Counted from the first letter of the stretch, positions 49,496 through 59,056 are shown. The stretch: DNA of 64,000 bases from Pyrinomonadaceae bacterium (GCA_030841105.1 JAVEDE010000050.1:1-64000); one strand, 5' to 3'. Notes: generated by a model from the letters alone, not told the origin. Translations and numbers: made by a program.

Positions 49496-49612
49496 TCGGG
49501 GCGGATGCCCTTTATCGCAGTGAACAGTGTCGCACTTATACCAAGTTCTGCCGGTCGCCCGCCGCTCGCTGCCCGCTTAGTTTCCGCTTAGCGTTGGTTC
49601 CCTCCAGACCCC

Positions 49613-49645
49613 GCGCGGCTGCTCGATTTAATCGAACAGCCGCGC
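49613..49645 (+). terminator. stem-loop downstream of the DivIC-like gene
   Basis: GCGCGGCTG/CAGCCGCGC plus inner TCGAT/ATCGA; no long T-run. Confidence 0.5.
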
Positions 49646-49798
49646 TACTTCATCTTAAGAATCTCCTTCATTTTGCCGCCGGAACATGCGGTTGACACCC
49701 CCGCAGTGGTCAACTAATATCAAACTCTATTTATCTCGTTATAAATTTTATTGACAGCGAAACCGCAAGCGTCTGGCGCGGGAGAGACGAGTAAAATT

Positions 49799-51481
49799 AT
49801 GTCTGAAGTCAAAGAAATCACATCGCCGGAACAGGCCGCCGCAGAGCGTTGGGAAGAGGAGACGCTCGCGCCCGTGTTGCAGAAGCGTCCCGAACGCAAG
49901 CAGCGTTTCGAGACCGTTTCGCTCGACGCGGTGGAACGACTTTACACGCCCGCCGACGTGCACGACATAGACTTCGACGAAGACACCGCGTTCCCCGGCG
50001 AGTTCCCATACACGCGCGGCATCCACCCGACCGGCTACCGCGGCAAGCTCTGGACGATGCGCCAGTTCGCCGGGTTCGGCACGCCCGAAGAGACCAACGC
50101 ACGCTTCAAATATCTGATGGCGCAGGGACAGACCGGCCTCTCCGTCGCTTACGATCTGCCGACGCTGATGGGCTACGACGCCGACGCGATGCTCTCCGAA
50201 GGCGAAGTCGGCAAGTGCGGCGTCGCCGTCTCGTCGCTCGCCGACATGGAGACTTTGTTCGACGGCATTCCGCTCGAAGGCGTCACCGTGTCGCAGACGA
50301 TCAACGCGCCCGCGTCGGTGCTGCTGGCGATGTACTTGGTCGTCGCGGAAAAGCAGGGCGCGGACTGGCGCAAGATTTCGGGCACGCTGCAAAACGACAT
50401 TCTCAAGGAGTACATCGCGCAGAAGGAGTGGATTTATCCGATCCGCCCGGCGATGAAACTCGTCGTTGACACCTTCGAGTTCTGCACGCGCCACGTGCCG
50501 AAGTACAACCCGATTTCCGTCAGTGGCTATCACATCCGCGAGGCCGGTTCGACCGCCATGCAGGAACTCGCCTTTACCCTGCGCGACGGCATCGAGTATG
50601 TCCAGTGGGGCGTTGATGCCGGTCTTGACGTGGACGAGTTCGTCCCGCGCATCTCATTTTTCTTCAACGCGCATAACGACTTCTTCGAGGAGATCGCGAA
50701 GTACCGCGCCGCGCGCCGCATCTGGTCGCGCACCATGCGCGAACGCTTCAACGCGAAAGACCCGCGCACGCTCCAGTTGCGTTTCCACACGCAGACGGCG
50801 GGCGTCTCGCTCACCGTGCAGCAGCCTTTGAACAACATCGTCCGCGTCGCCATTCAAGCGCTGGCCGGGGTGCTCGGCGGCACGCAGAGTCTCCACACGG
50901 ACGCCTACGACGAAGCCCTCGCGCTGCCGACCGATCAGGCCGCGCTCATCGCCCTGCGCACGCAACAGATCATCGCCGAAGAGACCGGCGTCGTGAACAC
51001 GGTTGACCCGCTCGGCGGCTCTTACTTCCTCGAATCGCTGACGAAGAAGATGGAGGACGGCGCGCTCGACTACTTCGCCAAGATAGATGCGATGGGCGGG
51101 ATGGTGTTTGCGGTGGAGAAGGGCTTCCCGCAGCGCGAGATTCAGGAGTCGGCTTACCAATACCAGAAGGCCGTCGAACGCGGCGAGCAGACTATCGTCG
51201 GTGTCAACAAGTACCAGATCGAGAACGAGCAGTCGAAGATAGACATTCTCGTCATTGACGAGTCAGTGCGCGGCCACCAGATCGCGCGACTCGAAGAGGC
51301 GCGTGCGCGCCGCGACGATGGCGCGGTCGGGAACGCACTCGAAAAGCTGAAACGCGCGGCACAGTCCGGCGACAACACGATGCCCGCCACGATCGAAGCC
51401 GTCCGCGCCTACGCCACCCTCGGCGAAGTGTGCGACGCCCTGCGCGACGTTTACGGTCTCTACGAAGAACCTGCATTTTAA
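49799..51481 (+). CDS. methylmalonyl-CoA mutase large subunit, catalytic domain
   Basis: [101 protein letters not shown]. Confidence 0.95.
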   Translation: MSEVKEITSPEQAAAERWEEETLAPVLQKRPERKQRFETVSLDAVERLYTPADVHDIDFDEDTAFPGEFPYTRGIHPTGYRGKLWTMRQFAGFGTPEETNARFKYLMAQGQTGLSVAYDLPTLMGYDADAMLSEGEVGKCGVAVSSLADMETLFDGIPLEGVTVSQTINAPASVLLAMYLVVAEKQGADWRKISGTLQNDILKEYIAQKEWIYPIRPAMKLVVDTFEFCTRHVPKYNPISVSGYHIREAGSTAMQELAFTLRDGIEYVQWGVDAGLDVDEFVPRISFFFNAHNDFFEEIAKYRAARRIWSRTMRERFNAKDPRTLQLRFHTQTAGVSLTVQQPLNNIVRVAIQALAGVLGGTQSLHTDAYDEALALPTDQAALIALRTQQIIAEETGVVNTVDPLGGSYFLESLTKKMEDGALDYFAKIDAMGGMVFAVEKGFPQREIQESAYQYQKAVERGEQTIVGVNKYQIENEQSKIDILVIDESVRGHQIARLEEARARRDDGAVGNALEKLKRAAQSGDNTMPATIEAVRAYATLGEVCDALRDVYGLYEEPAF

Positions 51482-51486
51482 AAGCA

Positions 51487-51597
51487 GTGACGAGTGACAG
51501 GTGACGAGTGACAAGTTAAAGCAGAAACTTCGTCTTTAAACTTGTCTTTGATCTCGTCACCTGTCACTCGTCACTTGTCACTGTTTTATTGTCACTG
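51487..51597. repeat. heptamer-arm inverted repeat L (AGTGACG units)
   Basis: 22-bp perfect stem GTGACGAGTGACAGGTGACGAG (51487-51508)/CTCGTCACCTGTCACTCGTCAC (51553-51574). Confidence 0.93.
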
Positions 51598-51604
51598 TTC
51601 TCTT

Positions 51605-52009
51605 ATGACTGAAAGAAAAATTCGCGTACTTGTTGCCAAGCCCGGACTCGACGGTCATGACCGCGGGGCGAAGATCATCGCCCGCGCGTTGCGCGACGCG
51701 GGGATGGAAGTGATCTACACGGGTCTGCGGCAGACGCCGGAGATGATCGCCGCCGCCGCGTTGCAAGAGGACGTTGACGCGGTGGGCGTGTCAATCCTGA
51801 GCGGCGCGCACAACACGCTCTGCCCGCGCATCGTGCAGCTTTTGCAGGAGCGCGGGATGGACGATTGTCTCGTGCTCGTCGGCGGCATCGTGCCGAAAGA
51901 GGATGTGCCGCGCTTGAAGGAGATGGGCGTGGCCGAAGTGTTCCTGCCCGGCACGTCCACCGAAGACATCGTGACTTACCTGCGCGACAACGTGCGCCCG
52001 CGCGCGTGA
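51605..52009 (+). CDS. methylmalonyl-CoA mutase cobalamin-binding subunit
   Basis: [43 protein letters not shown] (B12-binding DxHxxG). Confidence 0.95.
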   Translation: MTERKIRVLVAKPGLDGHDRGAKIIARALRDAGMEVIYTGLRQTPEMIAAAALQEDVDAVGVSILSGAHNTLCPRIVQLLQERGMDDCLVLVGGIVPKEDVPRLKEMGVAEVFLPGTSTEDIVTYLRDNVRPRA

Positions 52010-52031
52010 TCCTCTTCTAACAAACTCACGG

Positions 52032-52667
52032 ATGCCAGACGACGAGCAATTAGTCGAGACGCGCCCCGCCGCAGTGGTCGTCGAGACGCGCGAGTCAGTT
52101 GTCGTCATCCGTCTCAATCGCCCCGCCGAACGCAACCCGCTCTCCGTCGCCACGCTCGAAGAATTAGACCAACTCGTCTCCGCACTCTCCGCTCGCACGG
52201 ACATCTACGCGATCATCTTCACGGGCACGGGCGACGCCTTCGCCTCCGGCGCTGATATACGCGAACTCGGCGCGCTCACGGCCGGGACGGCGGTTGAGTT
52301 CGCGCGTCTCGGCCAGTGTCTCATGCAAAGAATCGCGGACGCGCCGCAACTGACCGTGGCCGCCGTCAACGGCTACTGCATGGGCGGCGGTCTCGACCTC
52401 GCGCTCTCCTGCGACTTACGCTGCGCCACGCCCTCCGCCGTCTTCGCGCACCCCGGCGCGCGCCTTGGCATCATCACCGGCTGGGGCGGCACGCAGAGAC
52501 TCCCGCGTCTCATCGGTCAGGCGCGCGCGCTCGAAATGTTCGCGACCGCGCGACGCGTGAATGCCGACGAGGCACACGAGATCGGCTTAGTGAATCGCAT
52601 CGGCGACCCCGTGGTTGAAGTGGCTCACGAACTCGCGCTATCGCTCGGCGGAAACGGCGCGCGTTAA
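52032..52667 (+). CDS. enoyl-CoA hydratase/isomerase family protein
   Basis: YAIIFTGTGDAFASGADIRELGAL..TVAAVNGYCMGGGLDLALSCDLRCATPSAVFAHPGARLGIITGWGGTQRLPRLIG. Confidence 0.93.
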   Translation: MPDDEQLVETRPAAVVVETRESVVVIRLNRPAERNPLSVATLEELDQLVSALSARTDIYAIIFTGTGDAFASGADIRELGALTAGTAVEFARLGQCLMQRIADAPQLTVAAVNGYCMGGGLDLALSCDLRCATPSAVFAHPGARLGIITGWGGTQRLPRLIGQARALEMFATARRVNADEAHEIGLVNRIGDPVVEVAHELALSLGGNGAR

Positions 52668-52707
52668 CCGTCGCCTCCGCGGGGCGCATCACGCTTGAGG
52701 CTGTAAC

Positions 52708-52737
52708 TTGACACCAACCGAGCCGCGCGCTTATTTT
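52708..52737 (+). promoter_or_regulatory. sigma70-type promoter candidate for the phenylalanine hydroxylase leader
   Basis: TTGACA (52708-52713), 18-bp spacer, TATTTT (52732-52737). Confidence 0.55.
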
Positions 52738-52780
52738 AGATTTCGCGCCCCGCAGAGTTTCCGGCGCATATCACAAGACG

Positions 52781-52888
52781 ATGTTGACGCAACCGAACAG
52801 TTCCTATCGCTACGGCTACTATTACGGCTCGCTCTCCGCACGGAGGGATGGGACGGCGAAGGACTGTCGGCGCGTGCTCGTCATGTAG
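52781..52888 (+). CDS. putative tyrosine-rich leader peptide, 35 aa
   Basis: MLTQPNSSYRYGYYYGSLSARRDGTAKDCRRVLVM*; five Tyr codons within seven (52805-52825); ends 24 nt before a terminator; no clear Shine-Dalgarno. Confidence 0.5.
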   Translation: MLTQPNSSYRYGYYYGSLSARRDGTAKDCRRVLVM

Positions 52889-52911
52889 CGCAAACCTGAG
52901 ACGGATTTCTT

Positions 52912-52964
52912 GAACCGGCCACTTTCCTTCCGACGCGGAAAGACAAGTGGCCGGTTCTTTTTTT
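52912..52964 (+). terminator. strong intrinsic terminator between leader ORF and phenylalanine hydroxylase gene (candidate attenuator)
   Basis: GAACCGGCCACTT (52912-52924)/AAGTGGCCGGTTC (52945-52957) 13-bp perfect stem followed by T7. Confidence 0.9.
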
Positions 52965-53003
52965 ATTCCACCTTCAAGCTCACACGGCGACGGAGTTTCA
53001 ATC

Positions 53004-53900
53004 ATGTTGCAGGAACAGCAGCGGCAGTTATCAAACACCTCCCTTCCCGACATCACGGCGCACGGCGACGCAGCGTGTCCCACTCTCTCGAACGGACGGC
53101 GCGCGCTCGTCGAACTCGACCCCGACCATCCCGGCTTCCGCGACCTTGCATACCGCGCGCGGCGCGACGAGATCGCAGAGATCGCCCTCCACTATGAACC
53201 GGGCGCGCCCGTCCCCGACGCGCCTTATACGGATGAGGAGCATCAACTCTGGCGCACCGTCCGCGACGCGCTCGCGCCGCGACACGAGAGCCACGCCTGC
53301 GCCGAGTACCTGACGTGCGTGCGGCAGATCAACCTCTCGCGCGAGCACATCCCGCAGTTACGCGAGGTCTCGGAAAAGGTGCGCGCGTTCAGCGGCTTCC
53401 GGCTCGAACCCGTCGGCGGTCTGGTCGCGCCGCGCGTCTTTTTGGAGTCGCTGGCAAACGGCGTGTTCCTGTCAACTCAATACATCCGCCACCACTCGAC
53501 GCCGCTCTACACGCCCGAACCGGACGTGGTTCACGAACTGCTCGGCCACGCCGTCCTGCTCGCCAGCGAGCCTGTTGCCGAACTCAACCGCCTCGTCGGC
53601 GAAGCCGTCCGGCGCACGACTTCGGACGAAGCGTTGGAACGCCTCGCGCGCGTCTACTGGTTCACTATCGAGTTCGGCATCGTGCGCGAGGCGGGCGAGG
53701 TCAAAGCCTACGGCGCGGGGCTGGTCTCTTCGGCGGGAGAGTTGGAAGCGATGCGGCGCGCGGAACTGCGCCCGCTGGACTTGGAAGCGGCATCCCGGCA
53801 AGAGTTCGACACCACCGATTACCAGCCGGTGCTCTTTTGCGCCGACTCCTTCGAGAGCATGTTCGAGAACTTGCGCGACTACCTGCTGCGCTGGCCTTAA
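53004..53900 (+). CDS. phhA: phenylalanine 4-monooxygenase
   Basis: STQYIRHHSTPLYTPEPDVVHELLGHAVLLASEPVAELNRLVGEA (His/His/Glu iron ligands) and ARVYWFTIEFGIVREAGEVKAYGAGLVSSAGEL; start at ATG 53004 since the longer ORF begins inside the terminator. Confidence 0.94.
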   Translation: MLQEQQRQLSNTSLPDITAHGDAACPTLSNGRRALVELDPDHPGFRDLAYRARRDEIAEIALHYEPGAPVPDAPYTDEEHQLWRTVRDALAPRHESHACAEYLTCVRQINLSREHIPQLREVSEKVRAFSGFRLEPVGGLVAPRVFLESLANGVFLSTQYIRHHSTPLYTPEPDVVHELLGHAVLLASEPVAELNRLVGEAVRRTTSDEALERLARVYWFTIEFGIVREAGEVKAYGAGLVSSAGELEAMRRAELRPLDLEAASRQEFDTTDYQPVLFCADSFESMFENLRDYLLRWP

Positions 53901-53938
53901 ACGCGAACCGGACGCGGGACATTTGCTTTCGCGGGAGT

Positions 53939-54703
53939 TTACTTTTTGAGGAAGCGCGCGATGCCCTGCTGGCAATCGTCGGTCATGCGTGCGATGGCGT
54001 TGAGGTCTGCGCCGGATTGGAGCGCGGCGTCGAACGTCATGCCGTCCATGTGATAGAGCAGTCGCTTGGTGAGCATCACGGCGGAGCGACTCACGCGCTC
54101 GAAACCGGCGACGTACTTTTCGACTTCCGTCTCAAAACTCTCGTCGTCGAAAACGTGGTTGACGAGACCGTAGGCGGCTGCCTCTTCCGCGCTGATCTCC
54201 GCGCCGCGCGTGATGAGTTCAAAGGCGCGTTTCTCCGAGACGTTGCGGCGCAAAATCGCCATCACCATCGCGGGCACAAAACCGATCTTCACTTCCGGGT
54301 AGCCGAAGCGCGCCGAACGCGTGGCGACGACGAGGTCGCAGGCCGTCGCCAGCCCGCACCCGCCCGCCAGCGCGCGACCGCGCACGGCGGCCACGACGGG
54401 CACGCGCACTCTGCGAATCAACGCGAACAACTCCGCGAGCGATCCGGCGTCTTCGAGGTTCTCCGTGATCGAGCTTTCGGAAATTTTTTGCAGCGCGGAG
54501 AGGTCTGCGCCGGAGCAGAAGTCCGCGCCCGCGCCCGTGACGACGACGACGCGCACGGCGTCGCTCGCGTCGGCGCGACGGAGCGCGTCTTTCAGTGCGG
54601 CGATGAGCGCGTCGTTCAGCGCGTTGCGCTTCTCCGGGCGGTTGAGCGTCAGGAGCGCGACCGCGCCCTCCATCGTGTAGATCAATTGTGATGGCTCGTT
54701 CAT
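53939..54703 (-). CDS. enoyl-CoA hydratase/isomerase family protein
   Basis: VALLTLNRPEKRNALNDALIAALKDALRRADASDAVRVVVVTGAGADFCSGADLSAL..VRGRALAGGCGLATACDLVVAT. Confidence 0.94.
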   Translation of the reverse strand: MNEPSQLIYTMEGAVALLTLNRPEKRNALNDALIAALKDALRRADASDAVRVVVVTGAGADFCSGADLSALQKISESSITENLEDAGSLAELFALIRRVRVPVVAAVRGRALAGGCGLATACDLVVATRSARFGYPEVKIGFVPAMVMAILRRNVSEKRAFELITRGAEISAEEAAAYGLVNHVFDDESFETEVEKYVAGFERVSRSAVMLTKRLLYHMDGMTFDAALQSGADLNAIARMTDDCQQGIARFLKK

Positions 54704-54789
54704 CTTCTTTTCACCCGGCCGACAGCGATGCAATCATACTTTCTCCGGCCGCTTTGAAGCGAGCCACGGTTGAGCACGAACGGGTGCTT

Positions 54790-55710
54790 TTATGATTCGA
54801 GGAAACTGAGTAGCGCGGCATTCACTTCGGCGGGCGACTCTTGCTGCACCCAGTGGTTGCTGTGGGCGAGCCGTAGTTCGCGGTAGGGCGCGTCAACGTG
54901 CTTGCCCACGTCGCGCACGCTCTCCGGCCGGATGGCGAAATCGCGCTCGCCGTAGATGAAGAGGGTGGGGACGCGGATGCGCGCGCTGCCGCCGCCGGAC
55001 TTCGACGCGCCGGGCGAACGCGAGAGATTTGCGAAGACGTTGGCGCGGTAGTAGTTGAGAGCGGCGGTGAGCGCGGTCGTGTTCGTTCGTTCGCTTTTCT
55101 GCCGGAGCGCGTTTTTGTAGACGGCGAGGTCTGTGTCGGTGAACGTGCCGGGGCGCGAGGTCTTTTTGAACATGCGTTCGAGACCGGCGAAGTCGTTCGC
55201 GCTGATCTGCCATTCGGGCAGAAACGGAAGTTGGAAGAAGAGCATGTACCAACTGCTCAAGGCTTGCTTGACGGTCATGTTGGCGAACCAGACGGGCAGC
55301 GGCGGCACTTGCAGCGAGGCCACTTTCCAGACGCGTTCGGGGCGTCGCGCGGCCGTCGCCCACGCCACCGCCGCGCCCCAGTCGTGCCCGACCACGGCCG
55401 CGTCACGCGCGCCGAAATGATCCATCAGGCCGACGACATCGCCGACCAACTTCTCCGTCAGGTAGTCTTCCACGCGCGCGGGCTTGTCGCTCAGGTTGTA
55501 GCCGCGCAGGTCGGGCGCGACGACGTGGAAGCGTTCGCCGAGCGCAGCCAACTGATGCCGCCACGAATACCAGCATTCCGGGAAGCCGTGCAGCAAGAGC
55601 ACCAGACGCTCGCCCCGCCGCCCGCACTCCGCGTAATGAAGGCGCACCTCGCCCACCTGCGCGTAGTCGTGGCGCACGCCGGGGACGTTGCTGTCGGATT
55701 CGCGGGTCAT
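54790..55710 (-). CDS. alpha/beta hydrolase, epoxide hydrolase-like
   Basis: LHYAECGRRGERLVLLLHGFPECWYSWRHQLAALGERFHVVAPDLRGYNLSDKP; VVGHDWGAAVAW. Confidence 0.92.
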   Translation of the reverse strand: MTRESDSNVPGVRHDYAQVGEVRLHYAECGRRGERLVLLLHGFPECWYSWRHQLAALGERFHVVAPDLRGYNLSDKPARVEDYLTEKLVGDVVGLMDHFGARDAAVVGHDWGAAVAWATAARRPERVWKVASLQVPPLPVWFANMTVKQALSSWYMLFFQLPFLPEWQISANDFAGLERMFKKTSRPGTFTDTDLAVYKNALRQKSERTNTTALTAALNYYRANVFANLSRSPGASKSGGGSARIRVPTLFIYGERDFAIRPESVRDVGKHVDAPYRELRLAHSNHWVQQESPAEVNAALLSFLES

Positions 55711-55718
55711 CAGAGAAA

Positions 55719-55797
55719 AGTGACGAGTGACGAGATTAAGACAAGTGATGAATTAAAGACGAGTTTGTAGTTTTAACTCGTCACTTGTCACTTGTCC
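55719..55797. repeat. heptamer-arm inverted repeat M (AGTGACG units)
   Basis: AGTGACGAGTGACGAG..AACTCGTCACTTGTCACTTGTC. Confidence 0.85.
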
Positions 55798-56143
55798 CTT
55801 CCTTAATTCCGAGCGAGCGGGCTTCTTCGTCGGGCACTTCGATGAACATGCGTAGGAGGGCGGTGGAGAAAGTCTTGCCCTGCGCGTCGGTCATCAGCGA
55901 GAGCGTGCCGCCGCCGCCGAGCGATTCGTGCAACAGGAAGTTGAGCGCGCCGAGGTTCGCCAGCTCGAAGCGTTCAACCTCGCCCCGGCAGATGCCCTCG
56001 AAATGTTCTCTGACGCGCGCCGCGGTCACTTCGCGGACGAGCAGCGGGTAGTAGTCTTCGCGCAGGGCGATGAGGCCGACGTTGGCCGTGTCGCCTTTGT
56101 CGCCTGAGCGCGCGTGCGCGAGCTTGAGCAGTTGAATTTTCAT
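55781..56143 (-). CDS. AtuA-like ferredoxin-fold domain protein (stand-alone)
   Basis: LLKLAHARSGDKGDTANVGLIALREDYYPLLVREVTAARVREHFEGICRGEVERFELANLGALNFLLHESLGGGGTLSLMTDAQGKTFSTALLRM; last codons lie in repeat M. Confidence 0.85.
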   Translation of the reverse strand: MKIQLLKLAHARSGDKGDTANVGLIALREDYYPLLVREVTAARVREHFEGICRGEVERFELANLGALNFLLHESLGGGGTLSLMTDAQGKTFSTALLRMFIEVPDEEARSLGIKEGTSDK

Positions 56144-56146
56144 AAC

Positions 56147-56782
56147 TTAAACGGCGGGCGCGAGTCCCGCTTGGTGTAACGCGAGCCAGTGGAAGCCGAC
56201 CACGACGAGCGCGTGGTTGATCGAGCCGTCGGCGATGAGCCGCGGGACATCGGCGAGCGGGACGAGCCTGACGACGGTGTGCTCCGTGCTTTCGATCACG
56301 GGCTTCTTCCGCAAACTCACGTCGCGCGCGACGAACGTGTGTATCCAGTTGTTGTGAATCGCCGGGTTGGGTCTGACTTTGCCTAAAGAGACGACATCGC
56401 CCGTGGCTGCGTAGCCCGTCTCTTCCAGCATCTCGCGCGCGGCGGCGTCGCGCGGCGACTCGCCCGCGTCCACCATCCCGCCGGGAATTTCGAGCGTCAC
56501 CTCTTCCGAGCCGTGCCGGTACTGCTCGATCATCACCACCTCGTTGTCTGTCGTTAGCGGGATGATGTTGATCCAATCGCTTGATTCGAGGACGAAGAAG
56601 TTGTGCTCGCTGCCACGGTGCGGGCTGACGCTCACGTCGCGCCGCACCTGAAAGACGCGGCAGTCGGCGATGATCTCGGAACTACGACGACGCCACGAAA
56701 GATCGTGCGTATCGTCGTTCACAGAAAGACCGCGCGCCGCAGCGGCGTCGCCGTCGTTCAACTCTTCCGCGTCCCCGCTCAC
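56147..56782 (-). CDS. NUDIX hydrolase
   Basis: Nudix box [27 protein letters not shown] start overlaps the stop of the upstream AtuA gene. Confidence 0.92.
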   Translation of the reverse strand: MSGDAEELNDGDAAAARGLSVNDDTHDLSWRRRSSEIIADCRVFQVRRDVSVSPHRGSEHNFFVLESSDWINIIPLTTDNEVVMIEQYRHGSEEVTLEIPGGMVDAGESPRDAAAREMLEETGYAATGDVVSLGKVRPNPAIHNNWIHTFVARDVSLRKKPVIESTEHTVVRLVPLADVPRLIADGSINHALVVVGFHWLALHQAGLAPAV

Positions 56783-58146
56783 GCTTCCGTCACCTCGACG
56801 CGAGCGTTGATCTCAGTCTTCGGAATCAGCGCAGGCCAGTAAGCGACGATCTCTTCGACCTTCGGCCGTCCCCCGGCGAAGCCCGTCACGCCCGGCGGCC
56901 CCGTCAGGATGAGCGGCGCGATCTCTTTCGTGAAGCGTTCGACCGCCGCGCGATCCGCGCCGCGTACGCCGATGCGCAACTGAACTTCGGGCAGATCGGG
57001 CGAAGGCTCTCCCGCGAGCCGCCCGTGCGTCGCGTTCGCGCCGACGTACTCGGTCAGAATTTGATCGAAGCGCAGGCCGAGGCGTTCGAGCCGCGCCCGC
57101 AGGATTTGATCGGCCGCGCGCGCCTTCGCGTAAGCGTCAGGCCACGAATAGACGAGCGTGCCGACGGCCTTGTAGCCCGCCGAGTAACTGATCGAGACTT
57201 TCAAAAACTCCGTCGCCGGATGCCCCTTGATGCCGTGGACGCGCACGCGATTCGTCCCCGCGTCTTCGAGTTGGATCGAGGCGAAGTCGGCCACGCAATC
57301 GGGCGTGATGTACTCGTGCGGGTCGCCCATCTCGTAGACGAGTTGTTCTTTGACGGAAGGGATCGAGACGATGCCGCCCGTCCCTTCGTGCTTCGTGACG
57401 ACGAACGTTCCGTCCGGCGCGGCCTCGACGATGGGAAAGCCGACGTTCGCCAGATCGGGGATTGACTGCCAATCGTACTGGCAGTTGCCGCCCGACGACT
57501 GCGCGCCGCATTCGATGATGTGCCCCGCGATTGTCCCGGCCGAGAGCCTATCCCAGTCGTCTTCGCGCCAGCCGAACTCGTTGATGAGCGGGGCGAGCGT
57601 CAGCCCCGTGTCGGTCGCGCGCCCGGTGATAACGACCTGCGCGCCGCCCTGCAAAGCCTCGACCATCGGCCACGCGCCGAGGTAGACGTTCGCGCTCTGG
57701 ATCGCGTCGCGCACTTTCGAGAGCGGTTCATTCGTGTCCATGTTGCGCAGTTCGATGCCGCGCTCAAGAAACTCGTCGAGCCGTCCCATGATGTCGTCGC
57801 CCGTCACCGTGCCGATACGCAGGCGACCGCCGAGTCCGAGTTCGCGCGCCACGTCGCGGACGGCCTCGGCGCACCCGACGGGGTTCACGCCCCCGGCGTT
57901 GGCCGTGACGCGGATGTTGCGCTCCACGCAGTCGGGCAGAATCTCGCGCATGAGCGGCACGAAGTCGCGCGCGTAACCGGCGCGCGGGTCGCGCGCGCGC
58001 TGCTTCTGCATGATGGACATCGTGACCTCGGCCAGATAGTCGAGCATCAAATAGTCTATCTGCCCGCCTTTGACCTGCCGCACGGGCGCGTCGAGCATGT
58101 CGCCCCAAAAGCCCTGCCCGCTCGCGATGCGAATCTTCTCTTTCAT
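56779..58146 (-). CDS. AtuA family protein (DUF1446), N-terminal domain only
   Basis: [85 protein letters not shown]. Confidence 0.92.
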   Translation of the reverse strand: MKEKIRIASGQGFWGDMLDAPVRQVKGGQIDYLMLDYLAEVTMSIMQKQRARDPRAGYARDFVPLMREILPDCVERNIRVTANAGGVNPVGCAEAVRDVARELGLGGRLRIGTVTGDDIMGRLDEFLERGIELRNMDTNEPLSKVRDAIQSANVYLGAWPMVEALQGGAQVVITGRATDTGLTLAPLINEFGWREDDWDRLSAGTIAGHIIECGAQSSGGNCQYDWQSIPDLANVGFPIVEAAPDGTFVVTKHEGTGGIVSIPSVKEQLVYEMGDPHEYITPDCVADFASIQLEDAGTNRVRVHGIKGHPATEFLKVSISYSAGYKAVGTLVYSWPDAYAKARAADQILRARLERLGLRFDQILTEYVGANATHGRLAGEPSPDLPEVQLRIGVRGADRAAVERFTKEIAPLILTGPPGVTGFAGGRPKVEEIVAYWPALIPKTEINARVEVTEA

Positions 58147-58162
58147 CTTTGATCCAAAAAAG

Positions 58163-58248
58163 ATTTCAAGTTTCAGATGTCAAACTTCAGATTCAAGGAC
58201 TGAGGTTGTTCTGTCTCGAACTTGAAACCTGACACTTGAAATTTAAAA
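58163..58248. repeat. heptamer-arm inverted repeat N (GTTTCAA units, degenerate)
   Basis: ATTTCAAGTTTCAGATGTCAAACTTCAG / CTCGAACTTGAAACCTGACACTTGAAAT. Confidence 0.7.
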
Positions 58249-58260
58249 CTTAACTGTGCG

Positions 58261-58334
58261 GCGCAAAGTAAAAAGGTAAAAGTGAAAGCAAGAAGCAGTT
58301 CTCGCTTTTTGCCTTTTACCTTTTCACTCTGCGC
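58261..58334. repeat. heptamer-arm inverted repeat O (AGGTAAA units)
   Basis: right arm (reverse complement) AGTGAAA-AGGTAAA-AGGCAAA-AAGCGAG pairs with left AGTAAAAAGGTAAAAGTGAAAGCAAG. Confidence 0.75.
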
Positions 58335-58396
58335 CGGAGTTTAACTGCGCGGCGCGGCCGACGTTCTTGACGCCGACTCCGCCGCTGCGACAACTA

Positions 58397-59056
58397 CTAC
58401 TGCGAACGCCCGTTGAACTTGAACGAACGCTTCTCGCCGGACACGCTCTGGATGCGCAGGGTGCGCCCCTTGTGCCACGCGCGCGTCGAGACGATGGTGG
58501 CGGGCAGCGTGTCGCCGAAGCGCATCGAGAGAGCGGTGTAGCCCGGCCAACTGCGCGCGCTGAGCGTGCCGCTCGCCGTCGCCGAACCGGCCGTGATCGT
58601 GAACGTGTTGGACGTGAGGGTCAACGTCGCTTCGCCCTCCATGCCGCCCTCCGCGTAACTGACCGTGCCGGTGTACGTGCCGGACAAGTCGGCCACATCG
58701 CCGAACGTGCCCATGCCGGGCGTGCTGCCGCCCTGCTCACCGCCCGCCATGTTCGCGTTCGCGTCGGGCGTGGCCGGCGCGTCGGTCGCCATGTTGGCGT
58801 TCGCGTCGGCGGGCATCTCGACGGGCGTCATGGCGGCGTTGCGGCGCGCGCGGCGGCGTGCGCGACGACGTGCGCGGCGGCGACCGCGACGACCCATGCC
58901 CGTGTTCGCGTTGCCGTTGCTCTGCATCATCGAGTCGCCGGTCGTGCTGCTGTTGCTGTTCTGCGCCGCCGCCGCGGGCAAATCCGCGCCGATGAACACA
59001 GCCGCCACGAACGGGACTAAGAGACAAAGCATTTTGCCTGTGATGTTTCTCTTCAT
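58397..59056 (-). CDS. hypothetical secreted protein with Arg-rich linker
   Basis: signal peptide MKRNITGKMLCLLVPFVAAVFIGADLPAAAAQ; GMGRRGRRRARRRARRRARRNAAM; C-terminal lipocalin-like strand pattern. Confidence 0.65.
   Translation of the reverse strand: MKRNITGKMLCLLVPFVAAVFIGADLPAAAAQNSNSSTTGDSMMQSNGNANTGMGRRGRRRARRRARRRARRNAAMTPVEMPADANANMATDAPATPDANANMAGGEQGGSTPGMGTFGDVADLSGTYTGTVSYAEGGMEGEATLTLTSNTFTITAGSATASGTLSARSWPGYTALSMRFGDTLPATIVSTRAWHKGRTLRIQSVSGEKRSFKFNGRSQ

Noticed and set aside
51487-51597. Heptamer repeats considered as a CRISPR-like array
   Set aside because: Units are 7 nt with no spacers; arms are inverted, not direct repeats separated by unique sequence
52708-52899. 63-aa ORF overlapping the phhA leader in another frame
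   Set aside because: Begins at TTG inside the -35 element and has no family signal; the Tyr-rich frame is more informative
52740-52965. T-box riboswitch as an explanation for the phhA leader
   Set aside because: No recognisable T-box sequence (UGGN bulge consensus) or Stem I features seen; the Tyr-rich ORF fits ribosome-mediated attenuation better
53315-54691. 458-aa plus-strand ORF
   Set aside because: Out-of-frame over phhA and antisense over the enoyl-CoA hydratase; both have strong family motifs
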